Assembly: GCA_023253715.1 (NCBI GenBank)
Contig: JALRFH010000175.1
Span: 1-39,603 of the forward strand
DNA: 39,603 nucleotides
Direction: 5' to 3'
Source: Halieaceae bacterium
Lineage (GTDB): Bacteria > Pseudomonadota > Gammaproteobacteria > Pseudomonadales > Halieaceae
Positions 7,415 through 17,275 of the stretch are shown here, piece by piece. Position 1 is the first letter of the stretch. The number at the start of each line of letters is the position of its first letter. The position numbers were made by a program, and so were the translations under genes. The notes below the pieces were generated by a model. The model made no database searches. It was not told the DNA's origin and saw only the letters and a program-made list of their open reading frames with translations.

Positions 7415-8596
7415 GTGAAGGCCCTAAGGATAATTTTTTTTGTATTGCTGGTGGTTGCGCTCGTTTTGGCGGGCATGAGTCTGGTGTTCGCACCTAAGGG
7501 GTTTCCTGAGGGTTCAAAAACCGATCAAAGAGCGGCTTTACGCGACTATCCCGTTCAAAGCGAATCGATTGACCTGCGAGACGAATCCAGGGTTACTCAA
7601 GCAAATAAAGACGTACCCGAAAAAGCGGGGCGTGCACTTGCCGGTTTCGTGTTTTTTCCTCATTCCGAGACCGCATCACAAAAACGATTTCCTTTGGTGA
7701 TTTATAGTCATGGGTTTTCGTCCTCCCATAAAGGAGGAGAGTACTTGGGGCGTTATCTGGCAGGTCTTGGCTTTGTGGTCGCCATGGTGGATTTTCCTTT
7801 GACCAATATGTACGCCGAGGGCGGCCCTTTTGTGAAAGACGTGGTGAATCAACCGGCTGATGTCTCGTTTTTGATCGATACCTTGCTAGAGCGATCACAG
7901 CGAGAGGGCGATGTACTCAGTGGACTCATCGACCCAGAGCGCATTGGTGCGATGGGGGTTTCATTGGGTGGCTTTACGTCTACTTTATTGGCGTATCATC
8001 CGACGATGGGAGACCCAAGAGTCGATGCCGCGATCTCCATCGCTGGTCCCAGCTCACTTTTTACCGAGCGTTTTTTTGCCTCTCGTTCTTTGCCGTTTAT
8101 GATGATAGGCGGCACCTATGATGTGCTGGTACCCTACGAAACCAATGCGGCCCCCATTCAAAGCAAAGCCCCTGATGCTTGGTTGTTGAGTATTGAAGGC
8201 GGTGCACACACTGCCTTTTCGGGCCCCGCTGCTGCCTTCCGGTTTTTGGATAACGTGGATGTGATTGGCTGTTGGGCTGTGCTTCGCAATACAGAGGGCG
8301 ATTTGGATGAGCCCTGGTACGATTTGCTGGGGGACGAAAGTATCGGTATCAATCAAAAGGATCGGCCGGTTCTGTGTGAGGACCCTGTGCCGGAAAATGC
8401 CATGAACGTGGTTCAGCAACAATGGATTACACAGGTTGCTGTTGGTGCATTTTTTGAAATGACGCTGTCAAGCGACCCTCAAAAGCAAGGTCTTGCGAGG
8501 GAGTTTTTGGCGAATTCGTTTGCCAGTGAAATTGCTGAGGTGCAGGTCAGCACCCCAGCGGATGGCCTTATCTCTGCCCTAGGTGGTACAGAGTAA
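7415..8596 (+). CDS. membrane-anchored or exported alpha/beta hydrolase (dienelactone hydrolase / PAF-acetylhydrolase-like)
   Basis: This is a serine hydrolase of about 393 residues. I prefer the GTG start at 7415 because GGGAGG sits just before it (four-base gap). In-frame ATGs at 7382 and 7403 would add 11 or 4 residues and lack a ribosome-binding site. An N-terminal hydrophobic helix ([19 protein letters not shown]) is a signal anchor. The oxyanion region is [10 protein letters not shown]. The nucleophile elbow is GVSLGG, a possible acid is in GTYDVLVP, and the histidine lies in GGAHTAF. Lipid esters or polyesters are plausible substrates, but none can be named. Its 3' end overlaps the end of the convergent S9A peptidase gene by 29 bases. 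Confidence 0.82.
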   Translation: MKALRIIFFVLLVVALVLAGMSLVFAPKGFPEGSKTDQRAALRDYPVQSESIDLRDESRVTQANKDVPEKAGRALAGFVFFPHSETASQKRFPLVIYSHGFSSSHKGGEYLGRYLAGLGFVVAMVDFPLTNMYAEGGPFVKDVVNQPADVSFLIDTLLERSQREGDVLSGLIDPERIGAMGVSLGGFTSTLLAYHPTMGDPRVDAAISIAGPSSLFTERFFASRSLPFMMIGGTYDVLVPYETNAAPIQSKAPDAWLLSIEGGAHTAFSGPAAAFRFLDNVDVIGCWAVLRNTEGDLDEPWYDLLGDESIGINQKDRPVLCEDPVPENAMNVVQQQWITQVAVGAFFEMTLSSDPQKQGLAREFLANSFASEIAEVQVSTPADGLISALGGTE

Positions 8597-10715
8597 AGGC
8601 AAAGATATCAACGTATTGATCGATCACTTTAGAGGTGGGTGTGCCCGCGCCGTGACCAGCGTCTGTTTCGATACGGATCAAAACGGGAGCGTCGCCAGCC
8701 TGTTTGGCTTGTAAGTGTGCCGCAAACTTGAATGAGTGTGCAGGTACCACGCGATCATCATGATCGGCCGTTGTTACCAACGTGGCGGGGTAGTGGACGT
8801 CGGCTTTGACATTGTGAACCGGTGAGTAGCCAAGCAGGTATTCGAACATTTCGGCTGAATCATTGGCGGTGCCGTAATCATAAGCCCAGCCTGCGCCCGC
8901 TGTGAAGGTGTGATAGCGCAACATGTCCATCACCCCAACGGCGGGCAGGGCGACTGCGGCGAAGCTTGGTTGCTGGGTCATCACGGCGCCAACGAGCAAG
9001 CCACCGTTCGAACCTCCCCTAATAGCCAGTTTGTCGTGGCTTGTATAACCCCGTTCGACAAGGTAGTCGCCGGCCGCGATAAAGTCGTCGAATACGTTTT
9101 GTTTTTTCAGTTTTGTACCGGCAAGGTGCCAAGCTTTGCCGTATTCGCCGCCCCCCCGCATATTGGCCACCGCGTAGACTCCGCCTTCTTCTAACCAGGC
9201 AGCGATGGTGCTAGAAAAGCTGGGAGTCAAGCTGATATTGAAGCCCCCGTAACCGTACAGCATGGTGGGGTTGTTGCCTTCAAGCGAGAGTCCTTTTTGG
9301 TGAGTAATAATCATGGGCACACGGGTGCCGTCTTTAGAGGTGTAAAACACCTGCTTGGATTCGTAGTCGTCGCTGGCGAATTGCGCCTTGGATGCGCGGT
9401 ATACGGCGCTCTCGCCTGAACTTGGGTTAAGGCTGTACAGAGTTGAGGGTGTTTTGTAATTGGTGAAGGTGTAGTAAAGCGTGTCGGCATTTACCTTACC
9501 CGACAGACCCGAAGCCGTTCCTGGACCGGGTAGCTCGATTGTTCTTACGGCTTCGCCTGCGGTGTTGTACTGGGTGATCTGTGAAATTGCATCGACCATG
9601 TAATGGGCAAAGAAATAGCCGCCACCGGTGCTCAGGTCTAAGACGTTGTCGGTTTCAGGTATTAGGTCGATCCAAGCATCGGGCGTGGGTTGCATGACTG
9701 TCGCACGCGCAAGTTTGGTATTGGGTGCGTCCAAGTTTGTTTGAAAAAACAGCGTGTCACCCTCGCTGTGGACCAGCGATGTATCAGACTCTTCATGATC
9801 CAAGACGGTGATTAAAGCATCGGTTTCAGATTGTAAGTCCTGCAAATACAGCTCGTTACCCGAGGTTGTATTTGCCGCATAGATCGCTAAATACCGATTA
9901 TCTTCGCTAACACTCCCTGAGACATAGCGATATTTTTGGTCTGCACCGGCTCCAAACACTACGCTGTCTTGCGAGCTGGGTGTGCCGATGGCGTGGTAGT
10001 ACAGTTTGTGGTGGTCGGTCTTGGCGGATAGTTCACTGCCATCGGGTTGATCGTAGCGGCTGAAGTAAATCCCCACGTTGCCGCGCCAGCTAATACCGCT
10101 GAATTTGACGTTGCGAATGACCTCATCCACAGGCTCTTTTGTTGTGGCGTCGATAATGTGGATGGTGCGCCAATCGCTACCACCCTCAGACAGTTGGTAG
10201 GCGGCCATGGAGCCGTCGTCTGAAAAGCGCAAAGACGACATTGAGACGGTGCCGTCGTCACTGAAGGTGTTAGGGTCTAAAAAAATTTCTTCGTCCGTCG
10301 ACCCATCTTTTATGCGATACACCACAGATTGGTTTTGCAGGCCGTCGTTACGATAAAAGTAAGTATAGTCGCCCTCGATAAAGGGCGCGCTTTCCCGTTC
10401 GTAATCCATCAGCCGAGTCAAGCGTTCCCGCAAGCGATCACGGCCGGGGAGCTGTTGTAAATAGTCATGAGTCACTTGGTTTTGTGCTTTCACCCAAGCC
10501 CCTGTCTCCTCGCTGCGGTCGTCTTCGAGCCAGCGATAAGGATCGATCACCTCGGTGCCAAAATAGACCTCACTTACCGGTTGTTGTTCGGTCGTAGGAT
10601 AGGTCTGCAAACTTACAGTGTCGGACTCAGGCGTCGTTTCATTTGGTGTTGAGCAGGCAGAGACCAACGCGCCAACGAGCGTGCTTGCAGCAATCAACTT
10701 AACAGTGTTCATCAT
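8568..10715 (-). CDS. prolyl oligopeptidase-family (S9A) lipoprotein serine peptidase
   Basis: This is a 715-residue S9 peptidase. The start is ATGATG at 10715/10712, nine to ten bases after AAAGGA. The upstream in-frame extension of 61 residues lies inside the M48 gene and is rejected. A signal peptide ends in lipobox VSAC, placing it as an envelope lipoprotein rather than the cytoplasmic form usual for prolyl oligopeptidases. The N-terminal beta-propeller opens with the family motif DPYRWLED. The catalytic domain has Ser in RGGSNGGLL (about residue 568), Asp in DHDDRVVP and His in DAGHGAG (about 687). It should cut short proline-containing peptides. The preceding M48 stop codon overlaps its start (ATGATGA), so the two peptidases are translationally coupled. 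Confidence 0.93.
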   Translation of the reverse strand: MMNTVKLIAASTLVGALVSACSTPNETTPESDTVSLQTYPTTEQQPVSEVYFGTEVIDPYRWLEDDRSEETGAWVKAQNQVTHDYLQQLPGRDRLRERLTRLMDYERESAPFIEGDYTYFYRNDGLQNQSVVYRIKDGSTDEEIFLDPNTFSDDGTVSMSSLRFSDDGSMAAYQLSEGGSDWRTIHIIDATTKEPVDEVIRNVKFSGISWRGNVGIYFSRYDQPDGSELSAKTDHHKLYYHAIGTPSSQDSVVFGAGADQKYRYVSGSVSEDNRYLAIYAANTTSGNELYLQDLQSETDALITVLDHEESDTSLVHSEGDTLFFQTNLDAPNTKLARATVMQPTPDAWIDLIPETDNVLDLSTGGGYFFAHYMVDAISQITQYNTAGEAVRTIELPGPGTASGLSGKVNADTLYYTFTNYKTPSTLYSLNPSSGESAVYRASKAQFASDDYESKQVFYTSKDGTRVPMIITHQKGLSLEGNNPTMLYGYGGFNISLTPSFSSTIAAWLEEGGVYAVANMRGGGEYGKAWHLAGTKLKKQNVFDDFIAAGDYLVERGYTSHDKLAIRGGSNGGLLVGAVMTQQPSFAAVALPAVGVMDMLRYHTFTAGAGWAYDYGTANDSAEMFEYLLGYSPVHNVKADVHYPATLVTTADHDDRVVPAHSFKFAAHLQAKQAGDAPVLIRIETDAGHGAGTPTSKVIDQYVDIFAFTLYHLGQR

Positions 10716-11536
10716 TTCGGTGCGTCCTTTTGATAGACGATGGTTACGGGATAGATAGCGGCCTTGTTTTGTTTTGGGTTGAGGCCAGCCACCTCTGATG
10801 CGCGAGCTCTCAGAGCGTTCAATCGGGTCGCTGGGTCTGGGTGGGTGCTCAGAAACTCGGGGGGGCGTTTGTCGCTCAAGTTGCCCATTTTTTGCCACAA
10901 ACTCACCGCAGCCTCTGGGGCAAACCCCGCCAGTGTGGCTAGCTCTAAGCCTATGGTGTCGGCCTCGGATTCTGCCGTACGACTGTTGGGTAGCTGTAGC
11001 GCCAGCACAGCAGCCAGTTGAGCACCTTGCGTGGTTGCGCTGTTGCCATCACTGGCCGCATTAATTGCGCTTAAACCGATCTGCATTGCTACTGCGCGGG
11101 ACATTTGCTCGGCTGTGTGGTTCGCTAAAGCATGCGCGATTTCGTGGCCCATGATTTGTGCAAATTCATCATCAGTTAACTTCAGCTGTTCAAAAAGGCC
11201 GGTGTAAACTGCCATGCGCCCGCCCGCCATACACCAGGCGTTAACTGTTTCAGAGTCATCGATCAGTGCGACACTCCAGTCCCAGGTTCGACTTTGAGGG
11301 TAGTGGTCTTGTGCGCTGGTTACGAGGCGGCCGGTGATACGTTGAACGCGGTCTGCCAAACGATGGTCTGCAGAGAGCTGATCTTCGCTTTCGAGCTGTT
11401 TGACCGTGTCTGCGTAGGCCTTTTGGGACTGCACGATCGCCGCTTGCGGCGAAATGATCATAAATTGTGAGCGGCCTGTGGGACTGGTGGAGCAAGCACT
11501 GGCGAGTAAAGCAAGTGCAACAACTAACCAACGCAT
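10712..11536 (-). CDS. M48-family metalloprotease lipoprotein (LoiP/YcaL-like)
   Basis: This 274-residue zinc protease has a signal peptide and lipobox ASAC (Cys 15). The zinc motif HEIAH is at residues 131-135, and the third ligand Glu lies in [20 protein letters not shown] near 190. The [11 protein letters not shown] motif near the C-terminus is typical of small periplasmic M48 peptidases such as LoiP, which act in outer-membrane quality control. It stands directly after gpsA in the same direction (24 bases) and overlaps the S9A peptidase start. It could therefore be expressed with either the lipid genes or the peptidase. The natural substrate is unknown. Confidence 0.9.
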   Translation of the reverse strand: MRWLVVALALLASACSTSPTGRSQFMIISPQAAIVQSQKAYADTVKQLESEDQLSADHRLADRVQRITGRLVTSAQDHYPQSRTWDWSVALIDDSETVNAWCMAGGRMAVYTGLFEQLKLTDDEFAQIMGHEIAHALANHTAEQMSRAVAMQIGLSAINAASDGNSATTQGAQLAAVLALQLPNSRTAESEADTIGLELATLAGFAPEAAVSLWQKMGNLSDKRPPEFLSTHPDPATRLNALRARASEVAGLNPKQNKAAIYPVTIVYQKDAPK

Positions 11537-11560
11537 CGTTATGGTTTCCTTGGGGTCATG

Positions 11561-12562
11561 TTAACCGGGCTCGGATTCGGCACCTGCCGTAACCCGCAAC
11601 AAACCTTTGAAGATTCGTGAGGGTGAACTTTCGCCGATAATGACACGGTACACATCCGTTACGATCGGCATTTCGATGCCTAAATCGGCTGCAATTTCGA
11701 GCACCACGGGCGCGCTTTTCAGCCCCTCTGCAACCATGAACATACTGCTGGTAATTTCTTGGACGGTTCGACCTTTTGCTAACTCCATCCCGACGGTGCG
11801 GTTGCGGCTTTGATCGCTGGTGCAGGTTGCGATCATATCCCCCATGCCCGCCAAGCCCGAAAATGTCTCGGCTTGTCCGCCTAAAGCTACGCCCAGTCTG
11901 GTGATCTCGGCCAGTCCGCGGGTGATTAGGGCAGATCGGGTATTATCGCCAGCGCCCAGACCATCCCCCATACCAACGGCAATGGCAATGACGTTTTTTA
12001 AAACCCCTCCGAGTTCGCAACCGACTACGTCAGGGTTGGTGTAGCAACGGAATAGGCCGCTACTGAAGACGCCCTGCAGGGCGCGCATGATGATGGGATC
12101 TTCCATTGCCAAGACGCTGGCCGCCGCTTGTCCCGCCATGATTTCACGCGCTAGGTTGGGGCCTGATAGCACGCCAGCGGGGTGCCCCGGTAGGATTTCG
12201 TGAATGATTTCGGTCATGCGTTTCTGTGTTCCGTTTTCCAGGCCTTTCGTTAGGCTAACCACCGGAACCCACGCGCGAATGTAGCCCGCTACTTCGTTTA
12301 ACACGCTTCTGAAATGCTGTGAGGGTACGGCCATCACAATCACATCGGCCTTGCGAACGACTTTGCGGATATCGCTATCCGCTTTTAGCTTGGGTGATAA
12401 ACTCGCACCCGGTAAATAGGTTTGGTTGGTGTGGGAAGTATTAATTTCCGCCACAGTGTCAGGGTTGCGAGCCCACAGGGTGACGTCGGTGTTACGTGAC
12501 ACCAAGTGGGCCACAGTCGTGCCCCAAGAACCGCCCCCAAGTACTGCTACATTCAAATCCAT
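11561..12562 (-). CDS. gpsA: glycerol-3-phosphate dehydrogenase [NAD(P)+]
   Basis: This 333-residue cytoplasmic enzyme reduces dihydroxyacetone phosphate to sn-glycerol 3-phosphate, the backbone of phospholipids. The nucleotide-binding loop is VAVLGGGSWGTTVA at residues 5-18. The diagnostic VSLTKGLE, LSGPNLAREI and the catalytic-lysine segment ELGGVLKNVIAIAVGMGDGLGAGDN are all intact, and so is GLAGMGDMIATCTS. It follows plsB by ten bases on the same strand. The enzyme making glycerol 3-phosphate is thus encoded with the acyltransferases that use it. No abnormality was seen. Confidence 0.97.
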   Translation of the reverse strand: MDLNVAVLGGGSWGTTVAHLVSRNTDVTLWARNPDTVAEINTSHTNQTYLPGASLSPKLKADSDIRKVVRKADVIVMAVPSQHFRSVLNEVAGYIRAWVPVVSLTKGLENGTQKRMTEIIHEILPGHPAGVLSGPNLAREIMAGQAAASVLAMEDPIIMRALQGVFSSGLFRCYTNPDVVGCELGGVLKNVIAIAVGMGDGLGAGDNTRSALITRGLAEITRLGVALGGQAETFSGLAGMGDMIATCTSDQSRNRTVGMELAKGRTVQEITSSMFMVAEGLKSAPVVLEIAADLGIEMPIVTDVYRVIIGESSPSRIFKGLLRVTAGAESEPG

Positions 12563-12572
12563 AATGTCACTC

Positions 12573-14897
12573 TTATTGTAATGTCTGCGTCAAAGCCATG
12601 GCTTTGATTGCCTCTAAACGGCGAAGGATATCACGGATTTGCATGGCCAAGGCGCGTCTTTGTCGTGTGGTTTCCTCGTCGACATGTTGGTGTAACGCTT
12701 TGTGCTGCAGCAGTTGATAACCGTTTTGAAATAAGAGCTTGGCGATTGAGGACTCGCTACTGATGCGGCGTTGTAAATAGGCTTGCTTGCCCAGTTTGAG
12801 TGCCTGATCGGTGAAACTCTTGCTGTCAAGGTCTTGCTGGCCTAACTGGCATGCAAGGTCGGCGACCACACTGTAGGCTTCAGTAAAAATTAGCAGTGTT
12901 TGGTGAGCAACCAGTGGTTTAACCGCCCGCAAAATGTCTTCACCTTGAATATGGGCTCGATCGAGTTGATTCAGGGCGTCTGGGAAATGGCGATTGAGTT
13001 CATCCTCGATTTCTGCACGAAAGAGTTCGCTTGGCGCATAAAAGAACTCGAATTTGAAGATATCGCGCAAGGACTCTACTTCCAACCAGAATGCGGTCAG
13101 GGCCTCAGGGCCTTTTAGCTCTCGAATTTTCATGACGGCCAACTCGATGATGGCCTGATGCAAAAAGAAATGAATGATACTGTTGCGGTAGTAGCTCGCG
13201 ATCGGGTGCTGACTTTGATCAATACCGTATACGGTCTCTGGGCCGGCGTCGTAGCGCGTAATGATGCGCTCTGAGATCATGAGGCCTAACACGCCTTCCA
13301 AATTTGAGCTGATGTCTTTTTGTAGGTCATCTGACATAAATATTTGGCGTTGATGCGCCCAAGCCACTAGGGATTCGAGTTCTGTAACGACTTCGGCTTC
13401 TGTTAACGCTCGAGGTGCAACCCCCAGAAGACTCATTGAAATTAGGGCGGGGAACGTAATTGGGGTGACTTTATTGGCTTCAACGGCGACCTCAAACGCA
13501 ATTTTGGCGAGCGCCAGTTTGTCATCGGGGTTGGGTGCGCTTTCTAGCACTACCGGTTTGCCCACGTTCATATAGACCCGGCCCATGGGGCGGGCCAGGC
13601 TTTTGACATAACCGATAAACCACATTAACGATTCCGCTTTTTTGACGCGGCCAGCTTGTTCGGTAGCGTACTCTTCCACATCGCGGATCAAGTCGTAACT
13701 GATTGAAACAGGTGTGATGTGAATGTTTTTGGCCCCCGTAACGTAACAAGCCTCGAGTACATACTTTAACAGCCCGTAGCGCGGCGGCATGAGTTTACCA
13801 ATTCGAGAGCGTGTGCCCTCAAATGACCAATTCATGGGGAAACGTTTCTCCATCAAATAGCCGATGTATTGACGCAGAACCATTTTGTATACCGGGTTCT
13901 CTTGAAAGCTGCGGCGAATAAAAATGCCACCTGCTCGACGCAGTAAAAACCCGAGTCCGGCGAAGCTTAAGTTGGCGCCGCCAAACATGTGAGGCATTGG
14001 GAAATCATTTTCGTACAGAACTTTGGGCACGACCATGCCGTCTAAGTAGGTCTTGTGGGTCCACAGCAAAATCGAGGGGTGATCACGAACCTGGGCGCGA
14101 AGCGTTTCGATTTCCGTTTGGCTAACCACCACATTATCTTCATAAGCTAGGCCCAAACAGTACTGATTGAACTTGGCGTAAAAATCCAACCAGAAAGTCG
14201 ACGGGTTTGAGATCATCTCTTTCATGTAGGTTTCCGCTTCGCGGGCGGCGCTACTGATTGATTGCCCAGTTTCGGCAGCGACTTCCCGCAGAGACTGTTT
14301 GAAGCGCCGGCGGTTTCGAAGGTTCGCTGCAACGAAACGCGGCACCTTGTAGCGGCCACCTTGCTGTTTGCGCTCGGCGATATCGAGTACCAAGGCGGCT
14401 TGCCGAGCGATAAATTCAGCGAAGGCTGCCGGGGCGTCAGGGTCATGATCCGCCAGTTTGATAAAGCGATCTCTTAAATTGATTACGGTATCGGGTTCAC
14501 CACTTAAAAAGGTCGCTCGATCGGGGCGCTTGACGAGAATACGTTTGCCGCGGGCAGCTCGAGGTCGGCGCGGGTCGCCGAAAATAAGATCGCGTAAACG
14601 GGGTCCGGAGGCGATTGCTTTGGCCGAGGGTCGCCACGCGATCCGGATGGGTACGATTAAGGTGTCGTCGGGTTGTGCTTGGATGCTGGCGGCAATCTCG
14701 CTTTTGACGACCAATTGCTTGTCCATGAGCACTAGCGCTGCGAATCTGGGCTCTTGCGTTTTGGGTTTGTGATGATTAAGCCAGTCTAATAGTCGTTTGC
14801 GTTCGAAGCGGTTGCGCGCGTCCATGATAAAAAAGACGGGGCCAGTGTGTGAGTTTGGCCATGGATTCGTTTGTTCCGCTTGTAAGGTCAATGCCAT
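12573..14897 (-). CDS. plsB: glycerol-3-phosphate 1-O-acyltransferase, PlsB type
   Basis: This 774-residue enzyme transfers the first acyl chain to glycerol 3-phosphate at the inner membrane. The acyltransferase HX4D motif is HKTYLDG (His 281, Asp 286). Block III is FEGTRSRIGKLMPPR near residues 359-373, and the VSISYDLIRD block follows. HKTYLDG, rather than the HRSHxDY of E. coli PlsB, resembles the actinobacterial PlsB2-like group as I recall it. Together with the adjacent HAD-PlsC fusion this recalls the mycobacterial pair Rv2482c-Rv2483c. No clear Shine-Dalgarno precedes the ATG at 14897. An ATG at 14825 would still keep all motifs, so the exact start is uncertain. It lies ten bases downstream of the HAD-PlsC gene. 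Confidence 0.88.
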   Translation of the reverse strand: MALTLQAEQTNPWPNSHTGPVFFIMDARNRFERKRLLDWLNHHKPKTQEPRFAALVLMDKQLVVKSEIAASIQAQPDDTLIVPIRIAWRPSAKAIASGPRLRDLIFGDPRRPRAARGKRILVKRPDRATFLSGEPDTVINLRDRFIKLADHDPDAPAAFAEFIARQAALVLDIAERKQQGGRYKVPRFVAANLRNRRRFKQSLREVAAETGQSISSAAREAETYMKEMISNPSTFWLDFYAKFNQYCLGLAYEDNVVVSQTEIETLRAQVRDHPSILLWTHKTYLDGMVVPKVLYENDFPMPHMFGGANLSFAGLGFLLRRAGGIFIRRSFQENPVYKMVLRQYIGYLMEKRFPMNWSFEGTRSRIGKLMPPRYGLLKYVLEACYVTGAKNIHITPVSISYDLIRDVEEYATEQAGRVKKAESLMWFIGYVKSLARPMGRVYMNVGKPVVLESAPNPDDKLALAKIAFEVAVEANKVTPITFPALISMSLLGVAPRALTEAEVVTELESLVAWAHQRQIFMSDDLQKDISSNLEGVLGLMISERIITRYDAGPETVYGIDQSQHPIASYYRNSIIHFFLHQAIIELAVMKIRELKGPEALTAFWLEVESLRDIFKFEFFYAPSELFRAEIEDELNRHFPDALNQLDRAHIQGEDILRAVKPLVAHQTLLIFTEAYSVVADLACQLGQQDLDSKSFTDQALKLGKQAYLQRRISSESSIAKLLFQNGYQLLQHKALHQHVDEETTRQRRALAMQIRDILRRLEAIKAMALTQTLQ

Positions 14898-14906
14898 AGT
14901 GCGTCG

Positions 14907-16466
14907 CTATTTATTGGAGTTATTCCGTTTTTGTACACCTGTTGCCTTAGATTTTGCAAGTGAGTCCGGTGTTGCCGTCGCCTTGGGTTTACGTGTTGGT
15001 TGACCCGGGCTCGTGTTTTTGGGTTTGCTTGCCGCGGGGCTGGCTTGGCCCAGGGTGCTAAGATACAGCTGTCGAACGTCGCGAATATGTTGGTCTAAGT
15101 TTTCCAGACGCCAAGTTCTAACATCGATCGGTTCAAGCACCTCAACTTTGACTTTGCCGGGTCGAAACACAAAGTCGCCTTTTGGTGCGATATCACTGGC
15201 GTTGTGGATCACGATTGGAACAATCGGTACGCCCGCTTGCATTGCAAGGTGAAAAGCGCCTTTTTTAAATGGGCCTAATTTACGCGTAGTTGAGCGCGTG
15301 CCCTCTGGTGCTAGCACCACCGATTTCCCCTCGTTTTGCATGACGTCAACCAATGGCTTCATGGCGGCGATTGCCGACTCCGCATTTTTTCGATCAATCA
15401 TGACGACGCCACCCCATTCCATGACCTTGCCAATAATGGGTAGCTTTTTGATTTCTTGTTTGCCGACGCCCGCCATATCCTGTCGCACCAGTTTGGTGGC
15501 AATGATTACGTCGGTTTTACTTTGATGGTTGAAAATAAAGACCGCTGGGCGCTGCTTCCAAATATTGGCTTCCCCTGTTACCTCCAGCTCTAAACCCACT
15601 AAAGCGCTCGCTGTTTCTGCAAACAGCGCGTAGGAAAAGTTCCGGCTTTGGCGCATAGACCCTGTCAAGGCAAAGACGGGAATGCCCGCGGCAAATGCGG
15701 ATACGACACTGGTTGTTGCTGCCAATGAGCGAACAAATTGGCTCAGCGTTGGCGTGCCTCTACTGTCGAATGTAGCTTGCGGCCATTGGTGTTCTCGGGC
15801 CATTTCGCGCAGTGCTCTCGAGGGATTCAGTGCCACGGGGTGGCCTACGGCCTGCAATAGATCGCTATCGTCGGTGCTGTCGGAGTAGAAAAAAGTCTGA
15901 GTTAAGCGGCCTTTGGTCTGTTTTAACAGCGCCTTAGCTGCGTCAACTTTACCCATACCAAAGCAGGGGGCGCCCTCTATTTTTCCGGTAAAGTGGTCGT
16001 CCTCTACCGCTAATTCTGTGCAGTACACATGCGCTATGCCTAGGTCTTTGGCGGCCGGTTCCACTTGAAATCTCGTGGCAGAAGACACAATCGCTATGGT
16101 GTGCCCCGCCGCTCTGTGGGCGTCGATCAGTTGGCGAGCCTCGGGGTAGATCAAGCGACCAATGTGTTTGTCGTAGACCGTTTGAGCAAAGGCGTCGTAA
16201 TCGGTTTTTGAATAGCCAGCCATGAATTGCGCAGTCAGGGCGATCAGACTGGCAAAATCGATATTGCCGAAGCCGAACTGAGTCATTGCTTGCAAAGTGC
16301 TCATTAGGTCTTTGATGTCGAGATCGCCTTTGATGACCTGGGCTCGCAGAAAATGAAAGGCGGAATAGCCGTAAATAATTGTGCCGTCAAAATCGAATAA
16401 AGCGGTGGTTTTGGGGCCTTGTGGAGCGGCTTCAATGGCGCCAATCAGCGCATTAATCTTCGACAT
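14907..16466 (-). CDS. plsC: HAD-IB hydrolase fused to 1-acyl-glycerol-3-phosphate acyltransferase (PlsC)
   Basis: This is a 519-residue two-domain protein. I start it at the ATG at 16466 (MSKINALIG), which has GAGG eight bases upstream, and not at an upstream codon 48 bases earlier. The N-terminal domain is SerB-like HAD, with DFDGT at residues 25-29 and an IVSSATRF motif II. The C-terminal domain is PlsC with NHQSKTD (His 314) and APEGTRS (about 386). It should add the second acyl chain to lysophosphatidate, and the HAD part may dephosphorylate a lipid or related product. The last ~45 residues are a Lys/Pro/Thr/Ser-rich tail of low complexity, probably disordered. The fusion is a known architecture. 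Confidence 0.9.
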   Translation of the reverse strand: MSKINALIGAIEAAPQGPKTTALFDFDGTIIYGYSAFHFLRAQVIKGDLDIKDLMSTLQAMTQFGFGNIDFASLIALTAQFMAGYSKTDYDAFAQTVYDKHIGRLIYPEARQLIDAHRAAGHTIAIVSSATRFQVEPAAKDLGIAHVYCTELAVEDDHFTGKIEGAPCFGMGKVDAAKALLKQTKGRLTQTFFYSDSTDDSDLLQAVGHPVALNPSRALREMAREHQWPQATFDSRGTPTLSQFVRSLAATTSVVSAFAAGIPVFALTGSMRQSRNFSYALFAETASALVGLELEVTGEANIWKQRPAVFIFNHQSKTDVIIATKLVRQDMAGVGKQEIKKLPIIGKVMEWGGVVMIDRKNAESAIAAMKPLVDVMQNEGKSVVLAPEGTRSTTRKLGPFKKGAFHLAMQAGVPIVPIVIHNASDIAPKGDFVFRPGKVKVEVLEPIDVRTWRLENLDQHIRDVRQLYLSTLGQASPAASKPKNTSPGQPTRKPKATATPDSLAKSKATGVQKRNNSNK

Positions 16467-16517
16467 GTCGCAATCCTCGTACTGAGATGCTAAGACTAGA
16501 GCGAAATGTTGCAATTG

Positions 16518-17222
16518 TCACATTAGCATTTTGCAAGTTTTACCGCTCATCGACTTGGTTGCAGCGTTTGCGGTGTCAAAGAGTTCGTTGAAGTGGTGTA
16601 TCGAGGGATGTAGGGTGCTGGTTTTTGCGGTAAGCCCTGAATCCGGTTGCCTGAGGGTAATTAACTGTTCAATCCCGAATTGCTTTGCGGCGCTCAGTAC
16701 TGTTTCGTTATCGTCGATCAGGACTGTGCGTTTTGGGTCAAACGGGTGAGCCTGCGCGAAGCTACGCCAGAAGCGTTGAGATTCCTTCGGGGCCTGAAAG
16801 TCGTGTGAGGAGACGATGTGATCAAAATAGGCCGCGATATCGATGTGTGCCAGTTTAGAGTCCAGCACAACGTGGTGAGCGTTGGTCACCAACAAGAGGT
16901 GCTTGTTGTGCGCTTGCAGAAAGTTCAAAAATTCGAAAACCCAGGGTCTAAGACTGGACTTGTGAGCGGTCTTTCGGACTTGCTCGTGTACATCAAAGCC
17001 CAGGGTCTCGGTCCAGTGGTCGATGCAGTACCAGGCCAATGTTCCCTGGGAAGCGCTCATTGCTTCGTGGAGTCGAACTTTTGCTTGGTGTAGGTTCAGT
17101 AGATGCGTTTTTGCGTAGACTTCGGGGATATGCTCTAACCAAAAATGGTTGTCGTAGGCAAGGTCCAGCAAGGTGCCGTCCATGTCGAGTAATACGGTAT
17201 CGATGTCCTGCCAAGTCAGCAT
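16518..17222 (-). CDS. yrfG: HAD-family GMP/IMP nucleotidase YrfG
   Basis: This is a 234-residue HAD phosphatase. The motif-I block WQDIDTVLLDMDGTLLDLAYDNHFW matches the start of YrfG, a 5'-nucleotidase acting on GMP and IMP. Motif II is LLLVTNAH, the lysine is in SHDFQAPKESQRFW, and motif III is VLIDDNETVLSAA. Two in-frame ATGs exist. For 17231 the AGGA is only one base away, and for 17222 it is about ten bases away, so I prefer 17222. The gene sits head to head with cysQ, as in the E. coli yrfG-nudE-cysQ vicinity, but nudE is missing here. The 3' end is about 50 bases before the HAD-PlsC start. Confidence 0.88.
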   Translation of the reverse strand: MLTWQDIDTVLLDMDGTLLDLAYDNHFWLEHIPEVYAKTHLLNLHQAKVRLHEAMSASQGTLAWYCIDHWTETLGFDVHEQVRKTAHKSSLRPWVFEFLNFLQAHNKHLLLVTNAHHVVLDSKLAHIDIAAYFDHIVSSHDFQAPKESQRFWRSFAQAHPFDPKRTVLIDDNETVLSAAKQFGIEQLITLRQPDSGLTAKTSTLHPSIHHFNELFDTANAATKSMSGKTCKMLM

Positions 17223-17275
17223 CGTGAGCATGTCCTAAGTCAATCTGTCCGATTCAGACATGATACACTAGCTGC

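Noticed and set aside
10716-10898. N-terminal extension of the S9A peptidase
   Set aside because: It lies inside the M48 gene, is proline/arginine-rich and would bury the lipoprotein signal peptide.
16467-16514. Upstream start for the HAD-PlsC fusion
   Set aside because: The extra 16 residues have no ribosome site, whereas the ATG at 16466 has GAGG at a good distance and matches where the HAD domain begins.
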